Shown here: positions 51,193 to 60,032 of the stretch, piece by piece
Layout of the letters: each line of letters opens with the position of its first letter
Position numbering within the stretch: position 1 is the stretch's first letter
Assembly: GCA_017539105.1 (NCBI GenBank)
Contig: JAFYHQ010000020.1
Coordinates: 1 to 64,000 of the forward strand
DNA from: Erysipelotrichaceae bacterium
Lineage (GTDB): Bacteria; Bacillota_I; Bacilli_A; Erysipelotrichales; Erysipelotrichaceae
Direction of reading: 5' to 3'
Length of the DNA: 64,000 nt
The notes under the pieces: model-generated
The model's input: the letters and a program-made list of their open reading frames with translations, nothing else
Database searches by the model: none
What the model was told of the DNA's origin: nothing
Program-made: the position numbers and the translations under genes

Positions 51193-52296
51193 TTATCTTG
51201 AACTTGCCTGAAGCGTCACTTCGAAGTGAAGTTCCTCATCGTTCCTCAGGATCGTGACATCGACTTTGTCTCCGACAGCTTTTCCATCCAGGACTTTCGA
51301 GAGATCGGCATAGGTTTCGATCGCGTGATCATCGATTGCAATGATCGCGTCGTTCGCCTGGATGCCGGCAGCATCTGCGCTTCCGCCTTCGATGACTTCC
51401 GAGATCAGTACGCCTTTGGAACTGTAATACGAACTGGAAGTATAGACTCTGACACCTAAGGCTGCCCTGTCTTTCACATAGCCGTTCTGAATCAGCTCAT
51501 CAACGACTCTGACAACGGTGTTTGCCGGGATGGCATAGCCCATGCCTTCGACGGTCGTAGTCATGGAAGAAGACTTCTTCGCGTTGACGATGCCGATCAG
51601 ATTGCCGTTGATATCGAACAGACCTCCGCCTGAATTGCCTTCATTGACTGCCGCATTGGTCTGAATGACCGACATATAGACATTATTGATATAGATCTCT
51701 TTCTCCAAAGCGGAAACGATGCCGTTGGAGCAGGAAATGCCTAAACCTAACGGATTGCCGATCGCGATCACATCCTGGCCAAGCATCAGCTGATCCGAAT
51801 CCACAAACAATGCGAACGGCAGATTCTCTTTATCGATCTTCAGTACGGCCAGATCGGTTCTTGCATCATAACCGACCAGTCTTGCGCCGACGACTTCTCC
51901 CGTATAGAGTTTCACCTGTATCGTGTTTTCATCCGTGAGGCCATCGATCACATGTTCGTTGGTGACGATATAGCCATCGGAAGAGAAGATGACACCGGAA
52001 CCGGTCGAAGTCGAAGTCGTGGTTCCGCCTCCGAAGATGAAATATCCGCCGCCCATGGATGTTTCGACTTTGCAGCTGATTTCAACCACGGTATTGTAAG
52101 CTTTCTCGATCGCTTTGGTGTAATCGGTTTTTTCGATATTCGTATATTCTACTTCGTTCAGGATGACGTTATCTTGCGTTTCCGTAACGTTGCGGACATT
52201 GCGGTCATAATAGGATAATACGCCGAATGTTCCGATTCCTGAACCCAGTAAGGCTACCAGAAACAATATGATAAGAGATTTAACGTTTATTTTCAT
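51193..52296 (-). CDS. htrA: HtrA/DegP-type membrane-anchored serine protease
   Basis: Envelope quality-control protease and chaperone. One N-terminal helix (about 7-29) anchors it. The trypsin-like domain has triad His115 (TNEHVIDG), Asp148 (ARTDLAVLKI) and Ser222 (EGNSGGGLF). One C-terminal PDZ domain (about 285-365) follows. 367 residues. The start at 52296 is fixed by GGAGGTGAGGAGT-ATG; the upstream ATG at 52311 lies within the ribosome-site region. Its promoter has the same repeated TTCA boxes as the VTC operon. Confidence 0.95.
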   Translation of the reverse strand: MKINVKSLIILFLVALLGSGIGTFGVLSYYDRNVRNVTETQDNVILNEVEYTNIEKTDYTKAIEKAYNTVVEISCKVETSMGGGYFIFGGGTTTSTSTGSGVIFSSDGYIVTNEHVIDGLTDENTIQVKLYTGEVVGARLVGYDARTDLAVLKIDKENLPFALFVDSDQLMLGQDVIAIGNPLGLGISCSNGIVSALEKEIYINNVYMSVIQTNAAVNEGNSGGGLFDINGNLIGIVNAKKSSSMTTTVEGMGYAIPANTVVRVVDELIQNGYVKDRAALGVRVYTSSSYYSSKGVLISEVIEGGSADAAGIQANDAIIAIDDHAIETYADLSKVLDGKAVGDKVDVTILRNDEELHFEVTLQASSR

Positions 52297-52316
52297 ACTC
52301 CTCACCTCCATGAAAT

Positions 52317-52348
52317 ACTATAGAACCGGAATGTGAACTTTAACTGAA
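52317..52348 (-). promoter_or_regulatory. Direct-repeat activator site and -10 of htrA (PhoB-type)
   Basis: On the minus strand: TTCAGT (52348-52343), five bases TAAAG, TTCACA (52337-52332), nine bases, then -10 TATAGT (52322-52317). Box sequence, 11-bp period and nine-base gap equal those of the VTC operon promoter. +1 is near 52310. Confidence 0.6.
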
Positions 52349-52372
52349 TTTTCTAAAAACCCATAAAAGTTA

Positions 52373-52378
52373 TATAAT
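52373..52378 (+). promoter_or_regulatory. -10 for the leaderless CPBP protease gene
   Basis: TATAAT ends six bases before the ATG (52385). No Shine-Dalgarno. Predicted +1 is the A of ATG. Confidence 0.65.
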
Positions 52379-52384
52379 TTTCAT

Positions 52385-53305
52385 ATGAGCAACATCAAGG
52401 GCAAAAGAATCAGCCGCAAGACCGCAGTCAGACATTTCAATATCGTAGGAACCTTGCTGACGGTCTATACCTTGTTTGTGCTGGTCATTCCTTTTGTCTT
52501 TCATTATTATCTGGTCAGTACGGATTCAGATATCCTGAAGGATACTTTCCTGTATTTCGGGATTTATTTTATTGTGATCGTTTTCGGTACGGTGATTCCA
52601 TTCTGGCTGATGCGTAAATTCTTTCAGATCCCGTTAAGGCTGATCAATACGAAAATACGGACGACGTTCGTCAACCTTTTTGTGCAGACGATCGTCTTTT
52701 TTACGATCTGCATCGTTTCCACTTATGTATCGAATATCCTGTTTGCGTATTTCGGATTGGAAGGGAAACTGATCAGCAGCATCGGTTTAAGCTATGATGC
52801 GGGTTACCTGGATAATCTGCTTTACGTATTCATGCTAGTGATCGTAACGCCGATGATCGAGGAATATGCGTTCAGAGGCGTATTGCTTAGCGTTTTAGGA
52901 AGATATGGAAAGAATTTCGGATTGTATGCCAGCGCGGTCGTCTTCGCTTTTGCGCATGTGCATTTTGCCGAATATCTGCCGGCATTCTGCATGGGCGTCC
53001 TGTTGGGAAAGACCGCTTTGCGTTATCGCAGCATCGGTCCGACGATCATCATTCATATCCTGTTCAACGTTCTGATCTATTCTTTATGCGTCATCCCGTC
53101 TTCGATTGCCGGGTATATGGCTTACGGTCTGGCAGGCGTTTTCGTCATCAGTATCTACCTGTATATCTCCGGACGTTATGAACGGGTCTATGTGCAGAAA
53201 CTGAATTCCGCCAGCAATACTTATCTTTTATTCTTCAGCTGTTTCATGGTGATACTCAGCCTGATGCTGATGATATTGCAGACGATTTTTTCTCTATTTA
53301 TATAA
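52385..53305 (+). CDS. CPBP-family intramembrane glutamic protease (Rce1/CAAX-like)
   Basis: A 306-residue protein with about eight membrane helices. Catalytic motifs: EEYAFRG (EExxxR), FAFAHVHF (FxxxH) and HILFNVL (HxxxN). Bacterial CPBP proteases are linked to membrane-protein processing, peptide immunity or pheromone maturation; no peptide substrate gene is adjacent. Predicted leaderless mRNA. Divergent from htrA, sharing a short promoter region of 88 bp. Confidence 0.9.
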   Translation: MSNIKGKRISRKTAVRHFNIVGTLLTVYTLFVLVIPFVFHYYLVSTDSDILKDTFLYFGIYFIVIVFGTVIPFWLMRKFFQIPLRLINTKIRTTFVNLFVQTIVFFTICIVSTYVSNILFAYFGLEGKLISSIGLSYDAGYLDNLLYVFMLVIVTPMIEEYAFRGVLLSVLGRYGKNFGLYASAVVFAFAHVHFAEYLPAFCMGVLLGKTALRYRSIGPTIIIHILFNVLIYSLCVIPSSIAGYMAYGLAGVFVISIYLYISGRYERVYVQKLNSASNTYLLFFSCFMVILSLMLMILQTIFSLFI

Positions 53306-53361
53306 ATTTTTCATATAATAACAGTAGATATATTTTAATAGATATTTAAGAGGTAATATTT

Positions 53362-54099
53362 ATGGATGAGTTCTGGTATACTCCTACAACGATGCGTGAA
53401 ATCAAAGGAAACGGCTATCAGGCATTTAAGATGTTCGGCCCGACTTATTTTTTCTGGCTGATCCTTCTTGTGTTGGCTTGCGTTTGGGGAAAGATTTTCT
53501 TTCCGAAGATGAGCCAGGAAAAACGGCACAAAGTCTATGTCATTCTGACCTGGATGATGCTGATCGATGAGATCGCCAAATATGTCATGACGATACTGAC
53601 GCACCAGTTCGAATGGCAGCTTCTGCCGTTCCATCTGTGTTCCATCAATATCTTTGTCTGCTTGTGGCATACGCTTCATCCGACGGAAACCGCAAAGGAA
53701 GCATTATATTCCGTCTGCATTCCTGCTGGTCTGGTTGCTTTGCTGTCGCCGAACTGGATCTGCCTGCCATTGTTCAATTTCATGCACATCCATTCCGCTT
53801 TGATGCATGTGCTGCTGATCTTATATCCGGTGCTGATCTTATGCGAAGGCTACCGTCCGAATCCGAAAAATATCCTTAAGGTACTGGCTTATCTGGTATG
53901 CGCTGCCGGTGTCGCTTTCATAGTCAACAGCCTGGTGGGAACGAATTTCTTCTTCTTAAGAGGCCACAACAATAATCCGGCACTGATGCTGATAAGCAAT
54001 ATTTTCGGCAAGTTCTATCTGGCAGGACTGATCGTTCTGGTACTGATCGTTCTGTTCCTGATGTATCTTCCTTGGCTGTTCAATAGAAAAACGGCGTAA
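53362..54099 (+). CDS. YwaF-like (TIGR02206) integral membrane protein
   Basis: A 245-residue protein with about seven membrane helices. The signature WQLLPFHLCSINIF, the FNFMHIHSALMHVLLI segment and a final NFFFLRGHNNNPAL match the TIGR02206/YwaF family, whose function is not known. Ribosome site AAGAGGTAATATTT. A more divergent relative is at 2933-3574. The GAF-ABC ATPase gene starts 5 bp downstream, so it may be the first gene of that transporter operon. Confidence 0.82.
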   Translation: MDEFWYTPTTMREIKGNGYQAFKMFGPTYFFWLILLVLACVWGKIFFPKMSQEKRHKVYVILTWMMLIDEIAKYVMTILTHQFEWQLLPFHLCSINIFVCLWHTLHPTETAKEALYSVCIPAGLVALLSPNWICLPLFNFMHIHSALMHVLLILYPVLILCEGYRPNPKNILKVLAYLVCAAGVAFIVNSLVGTNFFFLRGHNNNPALMLISNIFGKFYLAGLIVLVLIVLFLMYLPWLFNRKTA

Positions 54100-54104
54100 T
54101 CATT

Positions 54105-55289
54105 ATGACATCTGCAGAAATCTTATGGCGCGTGGTCGAAGACCTGCATGCCAACAATCAGTTTGAAGAAGTCTTAAGTAATACACTTACGGTTTTTGAG
54201 GATGCTTTCAAAGTCAAAAGCGCTTCCTGCTGGGTCACGGATAAGAAGAGCCATCGCATCTATGTGATCGCCAATACGGGAGAAGTGGATTTCACCGGTT
54301 ACAGTGTGGACTATGGCGAAGGGATCGTCGGGAAAGCGACGGTAGAAGGCCGTACACTGACGGATGAAGATCCGGATGTCATGATCAGCGATGATGAAAA
54401 ACATTTTATCGAAGGTCATTGCATGGCAGTGCCGTTGCATTCGCCTTATGGAAACTATGGCGCTATCCTTTTAAGCAACCGTGCGAGTCGATTTACTTCG
54501 GAAGAAATCAAGATCTGTGAAAATATCGCCTCTTTGATCGCTTTGGATCTGGAAGAAAAAGATACGTTCTCTTTCGATGACAACCGGAAGGTCATTCTTT
54601 CCTTGCGAGGCGTCATCAAGGAATTCATGTCCGGAGAAGAGATCCGCAGGATCCTGAAAGGAATCGATCTGGATATCTATGAGAAAGAACTTTTGGTCGT
54701 ATTAGGCGAGTCAGGATGCGGCAAATCGACGATGCTGAATATCATCGGCGGCATGGATGAACTGACACAGGGGCAGATGCTGGTGGAGGGAAAAGATTTT
54801 TCCCATCCGAGTGAGAAAGAACTGACAGATTATCGCAGGGACTATATCGGCTATATCTTCCAGTCATACAATCTGATGCCGAATCTGAACGCTTTGGAAA
54901 ATATCGAATTTATCGCAGAGATCGCTAAAAATCCTCTGGATTCCGAGGAAGCTTTGGAACAGGTCGGTCTGGCAGATCGCTGGAACCGTTATCCTTCTTC
55001 GATGTCAGGCGGCCAGCAGCAGCGTGTCTGTATCGCGCGTGCTATCGTCAAGGATCCGATGATCATTCTGGCGGATGAGCCGACTGCGGCTTTGGATTTC
55101 GTGACTGGCCAGGGCGTTCTGAAAGTCATTGAAAAGATCGTCAGGGAACGCGGCAAAACGGTCATCATGGTTACCCACAACGTAGAGATCGCCAAGATGG
55201 CGGATCGTGTCATAAAACTGAAGAACGGCAAGATTTCAAGCGTACGAATCAACCATCATCCTTTGCATGCGGAGGATCTGTCCTGGTAG
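54105..55289 (+). CDS. ABC transporter ATPase (MacB/LolD type) with N-terminal GAF domain
   Basis: A 394-residue fusion. Residues 1-155 form a GAF sensor (SASCWVTDKKSHRIYVIA, YGEGIVGKATVEGRT, MAVPLHSPYGNYGAILLSN). Residues 165-390 are an ABC ATPase of the lipoprotein/macrolide-export class: Walker A GESGCGKST (near 201), MSGGQQQR signature, Walker B IILADEPTAALD, H-loop MVTHN. LolD/MacB ATPases usually have no extra domain, so direct gating by a small ligand is suggested. It pairs with the FtsX-like permease 3 bp downstream. Confidence 0.9.
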   Translation: MTSAEILWRVVEDLHANNQFEEVLSNTLTVFEDAFKVKSASCWVTDKKSHRIYVIANTGEVDFTGYSVDYGEGIVGKATVEGRTLTDEDPDVMISDDEKHFIEGHCMAVPLHSPYGNYGAILLSNRASRFTSEEIKICENIASLIALDLEEKDTFSFDDNRKVILSLRGVIKEFMSGEEIRRILKGIDLDIYEKELLVVLGESGCGKSTMLNIIGGMDELTQGQMLVEGKDFSHPSEKELTDYRRDYIGYIFQSYNLMPNLNALENIEFIAEIAKNPLDSEEALEQVGLADRWNRYPSSMSGGQQQRVCIARAIVKDPMIILADEPTAALDFVTGQGVLKVIEKIVRERGKTVIMVTHNVEIAKMADRVIKLKNGKISSVRINHHPLHAEDLSW

Positions 55290-55292
55290 TTT

Positions 55293-58200
55293 ATGAAAAA
55301 GACACAGCGTATCGATTCATTACGTAATATTCAGAAAAGGATCATATCCTTTTTATCAGTATGCATTATCGTCATGCTGGGAATCGGCGGTTTTTCGACT
55401 GCTCTTTTAGAGAACAACGGTATTCGTAATGGTGCGCTGGATTATTATGAGGAAGTCAATTTTAAAGATTTCGAACTGGTATCTTCCGCAGGCTTTACTG
55501 AAGAAGATCTGAAAAAAATAAAGGATCAGCCATATGTAGAAGATGTCGAAGGAGCGATCGTCGTTTCCGGTCAGCTAATCAGCGGAGAGAAACAGATCAA
55601 AGTCGAAATCGATTCGGTAACTGAAAGGATTTCAAAGCCTTATCTTTATGAAGGCATAAAGCCCACTGCTCCGGATGAATGTGCCATTTCGATCGATCTT
55701 GCCAGGAAACTGGATCTTTCGATCGGCAACACCGTCACCATCAGGATCACAAGCGTTTTCGATGAAGATGCTTTATATAATACATCGTTCCGGATCGTGG
55801 GAACCGTTACTCATCCGGATTATCTGCGTCAGGACTCGAAATATGTGGTTTTCCTGAACGAGAATGCCTTCGACAAATCATTGACCGATGACCGCTACAG
55901 CAAAGCGTATCTGAAAGTATCGATCGGCGATGAGACAGATGTTTTTTCGGATGAATATACTGCAAAAGCCGAAGAGATCTATCGGAAACTGTGCAGTCTT
56001 TCGGATGTTCTTTCCAAGGAACAGGAAGACAGCATAAAGAAAGAATTCATGGATGAATTCGAAGAAAAGAAAGCGGATGCGGAAAAACAGCTGGAGAATG
56101 CCAGGGAAAACATTGCCAGCGCGGAAGATGAGATCCTTTCCGGCAATTCGCAGCTTCAGGAAGCAATCGATGAACTGAATCGAAAAAAACAGGAAGCCGA
56201 AGCGGCGCTGGATCAGGCACGCGCCCAGATCGCATCAGGAGAGAGTGAACTGAGAGCTGCCAAGATCGAACTGGATCAGGGCGAAGCCGATTATGCCGAG
56301 AAGATGGGCTATTATGAAGCAGCGCAGAATCGTGTGAAAGAATATCGTGAATCGGCAGTAAAGCCTGCCGAGGAAGGAAGCAAGATCCTGGAAGCGTTCA
56401 GAGATCTGATCGAATGGGCGGATGAACAGGATGATCTGAATGAACCTGCAAGAAGCATGATCGAACTGCTGCGTAAATATATCGATGCTTCCGATCTGTT
56501 CAGGGAAGAGGTCCGTGTCGCTTATTTCAATGTGGCGGCTGCCGAACTGGCGATGGTGGACACGACAGAATATGAGGAACAGGCTAATCAGGAGATCGCG
56601 ATCGCCAGGGCTGTATTCATGCATAATGTGGATGGTCTGGTTATCAGCAATCTTGAAATCGATAAGATCATGGATCAGTTCGAAAGAATGATCGAAGATA
56701 TCGGATATGGAGAACATCTGAGTGAAGAACTGCTGCAAAGGATCCGCGAACTGATGCACGAGTATCACGATCTTCCGAACGATATACTGGCAGACCGGAT
56801 CGAAAAATTTGGTAAAACATGCGCGATCTATGACTGCATCGATACAGCAGAAGAAACACTTGCGGATATGAAAGAAGATTTTACAGACGCACGCAAGCGT
56901 CTTGACGATGGCTGGAAAGAATATGAAGAGGGCAAACAGAAGCTTGCGGATGCCAAGTGGGAACTGGAATATAATGAAATCAATCTGCAGCAGCAGTTTG
57001 CCGATGCGCAGAAACAGATCGATAACGCCAGAGAAAAGCTGATCTCAGGAGATAAACAGCTTGTCGATTACAAGCAGGAGTATGATGAGAAATACAACGA
57101 ATATGAAACACAGGTAAAGGATGCCCAGAAACAGATCGATGAAATCGAAGCCATATGGCTGGTTGAAGATCTGGATGCGAATATGGGTTATTTTGATCTG
57201 AAATCCAATTTCGATTCTGTCAGCAAGACCGGCATGGGCCTGGGTGTCTTGTTCCTGATCGTCGGAGCGATGGTCACGGCGTCGACTCTAATCATCATTA
57301 TCGATGACCAGCGCAAGCAGGTAGGTACGACCAAGGCATTCGGTTTCCATAACGGAGAAATCTTAGGAAAATATCTGGTTTTCGGCATTTCTGCCGCAAT
57401 CATCGGTTCATTATCCGGTGTCGTTCTGGCAAAGTTCCTGGCGAAATATGTCCTGAAGATCATGGATCGCTCGAATATGTATGCGTTCCGGATGGGTGAG
57501 CCGACGATATCGCCTGTCTATATCCTTATCGTCGTGCTGATTGCCGTTGCCATGTGTGTACTGGTAACGATCGCTGCCTGCAGCGGCCTGATCCGGACAC
57601 CGGCGGCTTTGCTGATGAAAGGAGAGATCCTGAAGAAGATCCGTAAAAAGAAAAACAGCGCAAGAAAACAGTCGCATAAATCACTGTATTCCCGTCTGAT
57701 CCTGCGTAACATGATCAACGATAAGGCGCGTGTGCTGGTAACGATTGCCATCATTGCGGGCAGCTGTCTGATCGTAGGTCTTGGTTTTACCATGAAGGAT
57801 GCGTTCGATGGCATGGTCACTCATCAGGTCAGCGATATCTATATCTATGATATCCGGGTCGATCTTCCGGAATCGCTGTCCGAAGAGAGCAGAGAGAAAG
57901 TAGAGAAGTATTTCTCTGATAATGATATCGATTATTCCCCGGCACGTTATGAATCGCGTCTGTACAGTGATAATGGTTCGATCACGGCATTGACGATGAT
58001 TACCGGAGATGATGATCTTGGCCGTTTCATCGGCATTCATGATCCGGAAACAAAGAAAGATGTCATATTGCCGAAGGATGGCGTACTGGCACAGCATCGT
58101 TTCCTTGAAGCGTTTGATTATGAAACGGGAGATGCGCTGAAGATGTATGACGATGGGCTGCATCTTACCGATGTACCGATTTCCGGTTCTTTCTATAACT

Positions 58201-58796
58201 ATTACGGACGTTACTTCATCAGTTCGTTTGAAGCATATGAAAAGATCTTCGGCACAGATGCGAGCATCAACGCCTACTATGTGAACCTGAATGGAAAGAA
58301 TGTTTCCCGATTTGAAGAAGACCTGTCCGAAATCAACAGCGATATCGGCTACGATACCCCGGATTCTTTCGTCTTGCGTACTTCTTCCATTTCTCAGATG
58401 TACAGCATCATCATCGTGATGATGATCGTGATCGCTATCATCCTTTCGTTCATGATCCTGATGAATATGACGAATATCTATATCAGCAAGAAGCGTAAGG
58501 AAGTCATCATCATGCGAATCAATGGATTCAGCTACAAAGATACGATCATCTATCTGATCCGTGAAACGATCCTGACAACGATTCTGGGCATCCTGTTTGG
58601 CATCGTTCTGGGCTATTTTCTGGCACCGCTGCTGATTTCCTTCTGTCAGTCGGCAGACAACCAGTTCATCACGGCATTCAATTTCAGAGCCTGGGCGATC
58701 GCTTCCGGAATCGAGATCCTGTTCGCATTCATCGTGAATCTGATCGCATACCGCAAGATCAGATCATTCAATATGCGCGAGATCACCGCATCATAG
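55293..58796 (+). CDS. Large FtsX-like ABC permease with coiled-coil extracytoplasmic domain
   Basis: An 1167-residue permease. TM1 (about 17-40) precedes a MacB-type domain (50-230). A long extracytoplasmic coiled coil (about 240-640) follows, rich in Ala, Glu, Lys and Gln, with heptads such as AEKQLENARENIASAEDE and QIDNAREKLISG. The first FtsX block (645-770) comes next, then a second half with TM at 805-830 and four-helix FtsX end (1037-1160). This mechanotransmission layout resembles Firmicutes exporters of lipids, peptides or hydrolase regulators; substrate unknown. Confidence 0.9.
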   Translation: MKKTQRIDSLRNIQKRIISFLSVCIIVMLGIGGFSTALLENNGIRNGALDYYEEVNFKDFELVSSAGFTEEDLKKIKDQPYVEDVEGAIVVSGQLISGEKQIKVEIDSVTERISKPYLYEGIKPTAPDECAISIDLARKLDLSIGNTVTIRITSVFDEDALYNTSFRIVGTVTHPDYLRQDSKYVVFLNENAFDKSLTDDRYSKAYLKVSIGDETDVFSDEYTAKAEEIYRKLCSLSDVLSKEQEDSIKKEFMDEFEEKKADAEKQLENARENIASAEDEILSGNSQLQEAIDELNRKKQEAEAALDQARAQIASGESELRAAKIELDQGEADYAEKMGYYEAAQNRVKEYRESAVKPAEEGSKILEAFRDLIEWADEQDDLNEPARSMIELLRKYIDASDLFREEVRVAYFNVAAAELAMVDTTEYEEQANQEIAIARAVFMHNVDGLVISNLEIDKIMDQFERMIEDIGYGEHLSEELLQRIRELMHEYHDLPNDILADRIEKFGKTCAIYDCIDTAEETLADMKEDFTDARKRLDDGWKEYEEGKQKLADAKWELEYNEINLQQQFADAQKQIDNAREKLISGDKQLVDYKQEYDEKYNEYETQVKDAQKQIDEIEAIWLVEDLDANMGYFDLKSNFDSVSKTGMGLGVLFLIVGAMVTASTLIIIIDDQRKQVGTTKAFGFHNGEILGKYLVFGISAAIIGSLSGVVLAKFLAKYVLKIMDRSNMYAFRMGEPTISPVYILIVVLIAVAMCVLVTIAACSGLIRTPAALLMKGEILKKIRKKKNSARKQSHKSLYSRLILRNMINDKARVLVTIAIIAGSCLIVGLGFTMKDAFDGMVTHQVSDIYIYDIRVDLPESLSEESREKVEKYFSDNDIDYSPARYESRLYSDNGSITALTMITGDDDLGRFIGIHDPETKKDVILPKDGVLAQHRFLEAFDYETGDALKMYDDGLHLTDVPISGSFYNYYGRYFISSFEAYEKIFGTDASINAYYVNLNGKNVSRFEEDLSEINSDIGYDTPDSFVLRTSSISQMYSIIIVMMIVIAIILSFMILMNMTNIYISKKRKEVIIMRINGFSYKDTIIYLIRETILTTILGILFGIVLGYFLAPLLISFCQSADNQFITAFNFRAWAIASGIEILFAFIVNLIAYRKIRSFNMREITAS

Positions 58797-58828
58797 GCAA
58801 TACTGACGGATTCAGGCAAAAGCATTTC

Positions 58829-58853
58829 AAAGATGACCTTGGTCATCTTTTCT
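58829..58853 (+). terminator. Intrinsic terminator of the GAF-ABC operon
   Basis: Stem AAAGATGAC (58829-58837) / GTCATCTTT (58842-58850), loop CTTG, T-rich tail. Confidence 0.85.
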
Positions 58854-58872
58854 TTCTATGGATACAGTGAAG

Positions 58873-58906
58873 TGATACAATGATTTTAGTTAGATAAAGC
58901 TAACTA
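58873..58906 (+). promoter_or_regulatory. Extended -10 with operator-like inverted repeat at the start site
   Basis: TGATACAAT (58873-58881) predicts +1 near 58888. An exact 7-bp inverted repeat TAGTTAG (58887-58893) / CTAACTA (58900-58906) with a 6-base centre begins at +1. It could be a MarR/TetR-type operator or a 5' mRNA hairpin. No regulator gene is adjacent. Confidence 0.5.
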
Positions 58907-58925
58907 TCGGAATAAAGGAGAGGAT

Positions 58926-59846
58926 ATGAAAGCGAAACGGTATTTTACAGTCGATGCGGATGGCTTCTATGGCGCATATTATCCTATCAGTGGTGCAGAT
59001 CACGCGTTTATCGCCATGCTTGGAGATGACATCGATGATCTGCTGGCTAAGACCGGAGTGAAATGGCTGCACGAGAGAGGATACAGCTGCCTGACCATGT
59101 CTCCGGCAAAAGCGGATTACGGGCATCATAACTATCCTTTGGAACGTTTCGAAAAAGCCATTGCTTTCCTCAAGGAACAAGGAAACAGAAAGATCGGCAT
59201 CATCGGCGCTTCTACGACAGGCATGCTGGCGTTGATCGCGGCATCCTATTATTCCGATATCACGATGACACTGGCATTCTCTCCAAGCGATTTTGTGATG
59301 GAAGGGTTCTATCGCGATGGCAAGGATGGCGCCACAGAACGTCCGGGGGATGGGGAATCGACAGTATCGCTTGATGGCAAGCCATTGCCTTATCTGCCAT
59401 TCGCTTACCGTCATCCGGAATACTGGCAAAAGATACAGGAAGAAAGCAAAGGAAGCGGGAATTTCATCAGTTCAATCCAACTCTTTGATGAAAGCGAAAA
59501 ACGTCATCCGCTTCAAGAAGAAGAAAAGATCAAAGTAGAAAAGATCCAGGGACATATCGTTCTTATCGGAGCTGAAGACGATGTCTTATGGGACACCTGC
59601 CGTTATATCCATCGGATGGAAGAACGTTTGTCTCAGATGGAACACAGCTGTACCTATGACACATTGTGTTACAGATATGGAACACATTTCATTTTCCCTG
59701 AAAGCATGCTGAAGATGATGCTGCCGATCGCTTCGAAGCTGATTCTCGGACTGATGTTCCGTTCCGCAAAGGAACATTCTCTTGAATGCAAAGAGACCAG
59801 GATCGATATCGAACGGAAACTGCAGCCGATCTTAAAGAACTGGTAA
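58926..59846 (+). CDS. Alpha/beta hydrolase of the BAAT/acyl-CoA thioesterase C-terminal type
   Basis: A 306-residue alpha/beta hydrolase. The nucleophile elbow reads GIIGASTTGMLAL (Gly-x-Ser-x-x-Gly rather than G-x-S-x-G). The acid is in GAEDDVLWDT and the His in YRYGTHFIFP. Order and spacing resemble the catalytic domain of bile-acid-CoA:amino-acid acyltransferase/acyl-CoA thioesterases. Substrate unknown. Ribosome site AAAGGAGAGG. Monocistronic, with an operator-like palindrome at its start site. Confidence 0.75.
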   Translation: MKAKRYFTVDADGFYGAYYPISGADHAFIAMLGDDIDDLLAKTGVKWLHERGYSCLTMSPAKADYGHHNYPLERFEKAIAFLKEQGNRKIGIIGASTTGMLALIAASYYSDITMTLAFSPSDFVMEGFYRDGKDGATERPGDGESTVSLDGKPLPYLPFAYRHPEYWQKIQEESKGSGNFISSIQLFDESEKRHPLQEEEKIKVEKIQGHIVLIGAEDDVLWDTCRYIHRMEERLSQMEHSCTYDTLCYRYGTHFIFPESMLKMMLPIASKLILGLMFRSAKEHSLECKETRIDIERKLQPILKNW

Positions 59847-59860
59847 CTGCTTATCTCTTT

Positions 59861-59889
59861 TTGACAAAGGTTTTCTCATAAGGTAAAGT
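59861..59889 (+). promoter_or_regulatory. Promoter of the VanY-like lipoprotein gene
   Basis: Consensus -35 TTGACA (59861-59866), 17-bp spacer, TAAAGT (59884-59889). +1 near 59896 leaves a 137-base leader. Confidence 0.75.
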
Positions 59890-59895
59890 TGAAAT

Positions 59896-60032
59896 ATAGA
59901 AGATAAGGTTTGTGACTCGCTCTTTGAGGCTTATCCTTGAAACAAATACTTTTTCAGATGTTTTAGGAACGGATCAAAGAGTTTTTGTTAGAGTAGAAGA
60001 TTATTTCACGAAAAGTGAAAGAGGGGAGATTT
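59896..60032 (+). other. Long 5' leader of the VanY-like gene
   Basis: The leader holds two possible hairpins: GATAAG (59902-59907) with CTTATC near 59930, and TTTCAC/GTGAAA (around 60004-60020), which ends just before the GAGGGGAG ribosome site and could mask it. No known riboswitch is recognised. Confidence 0.35.
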
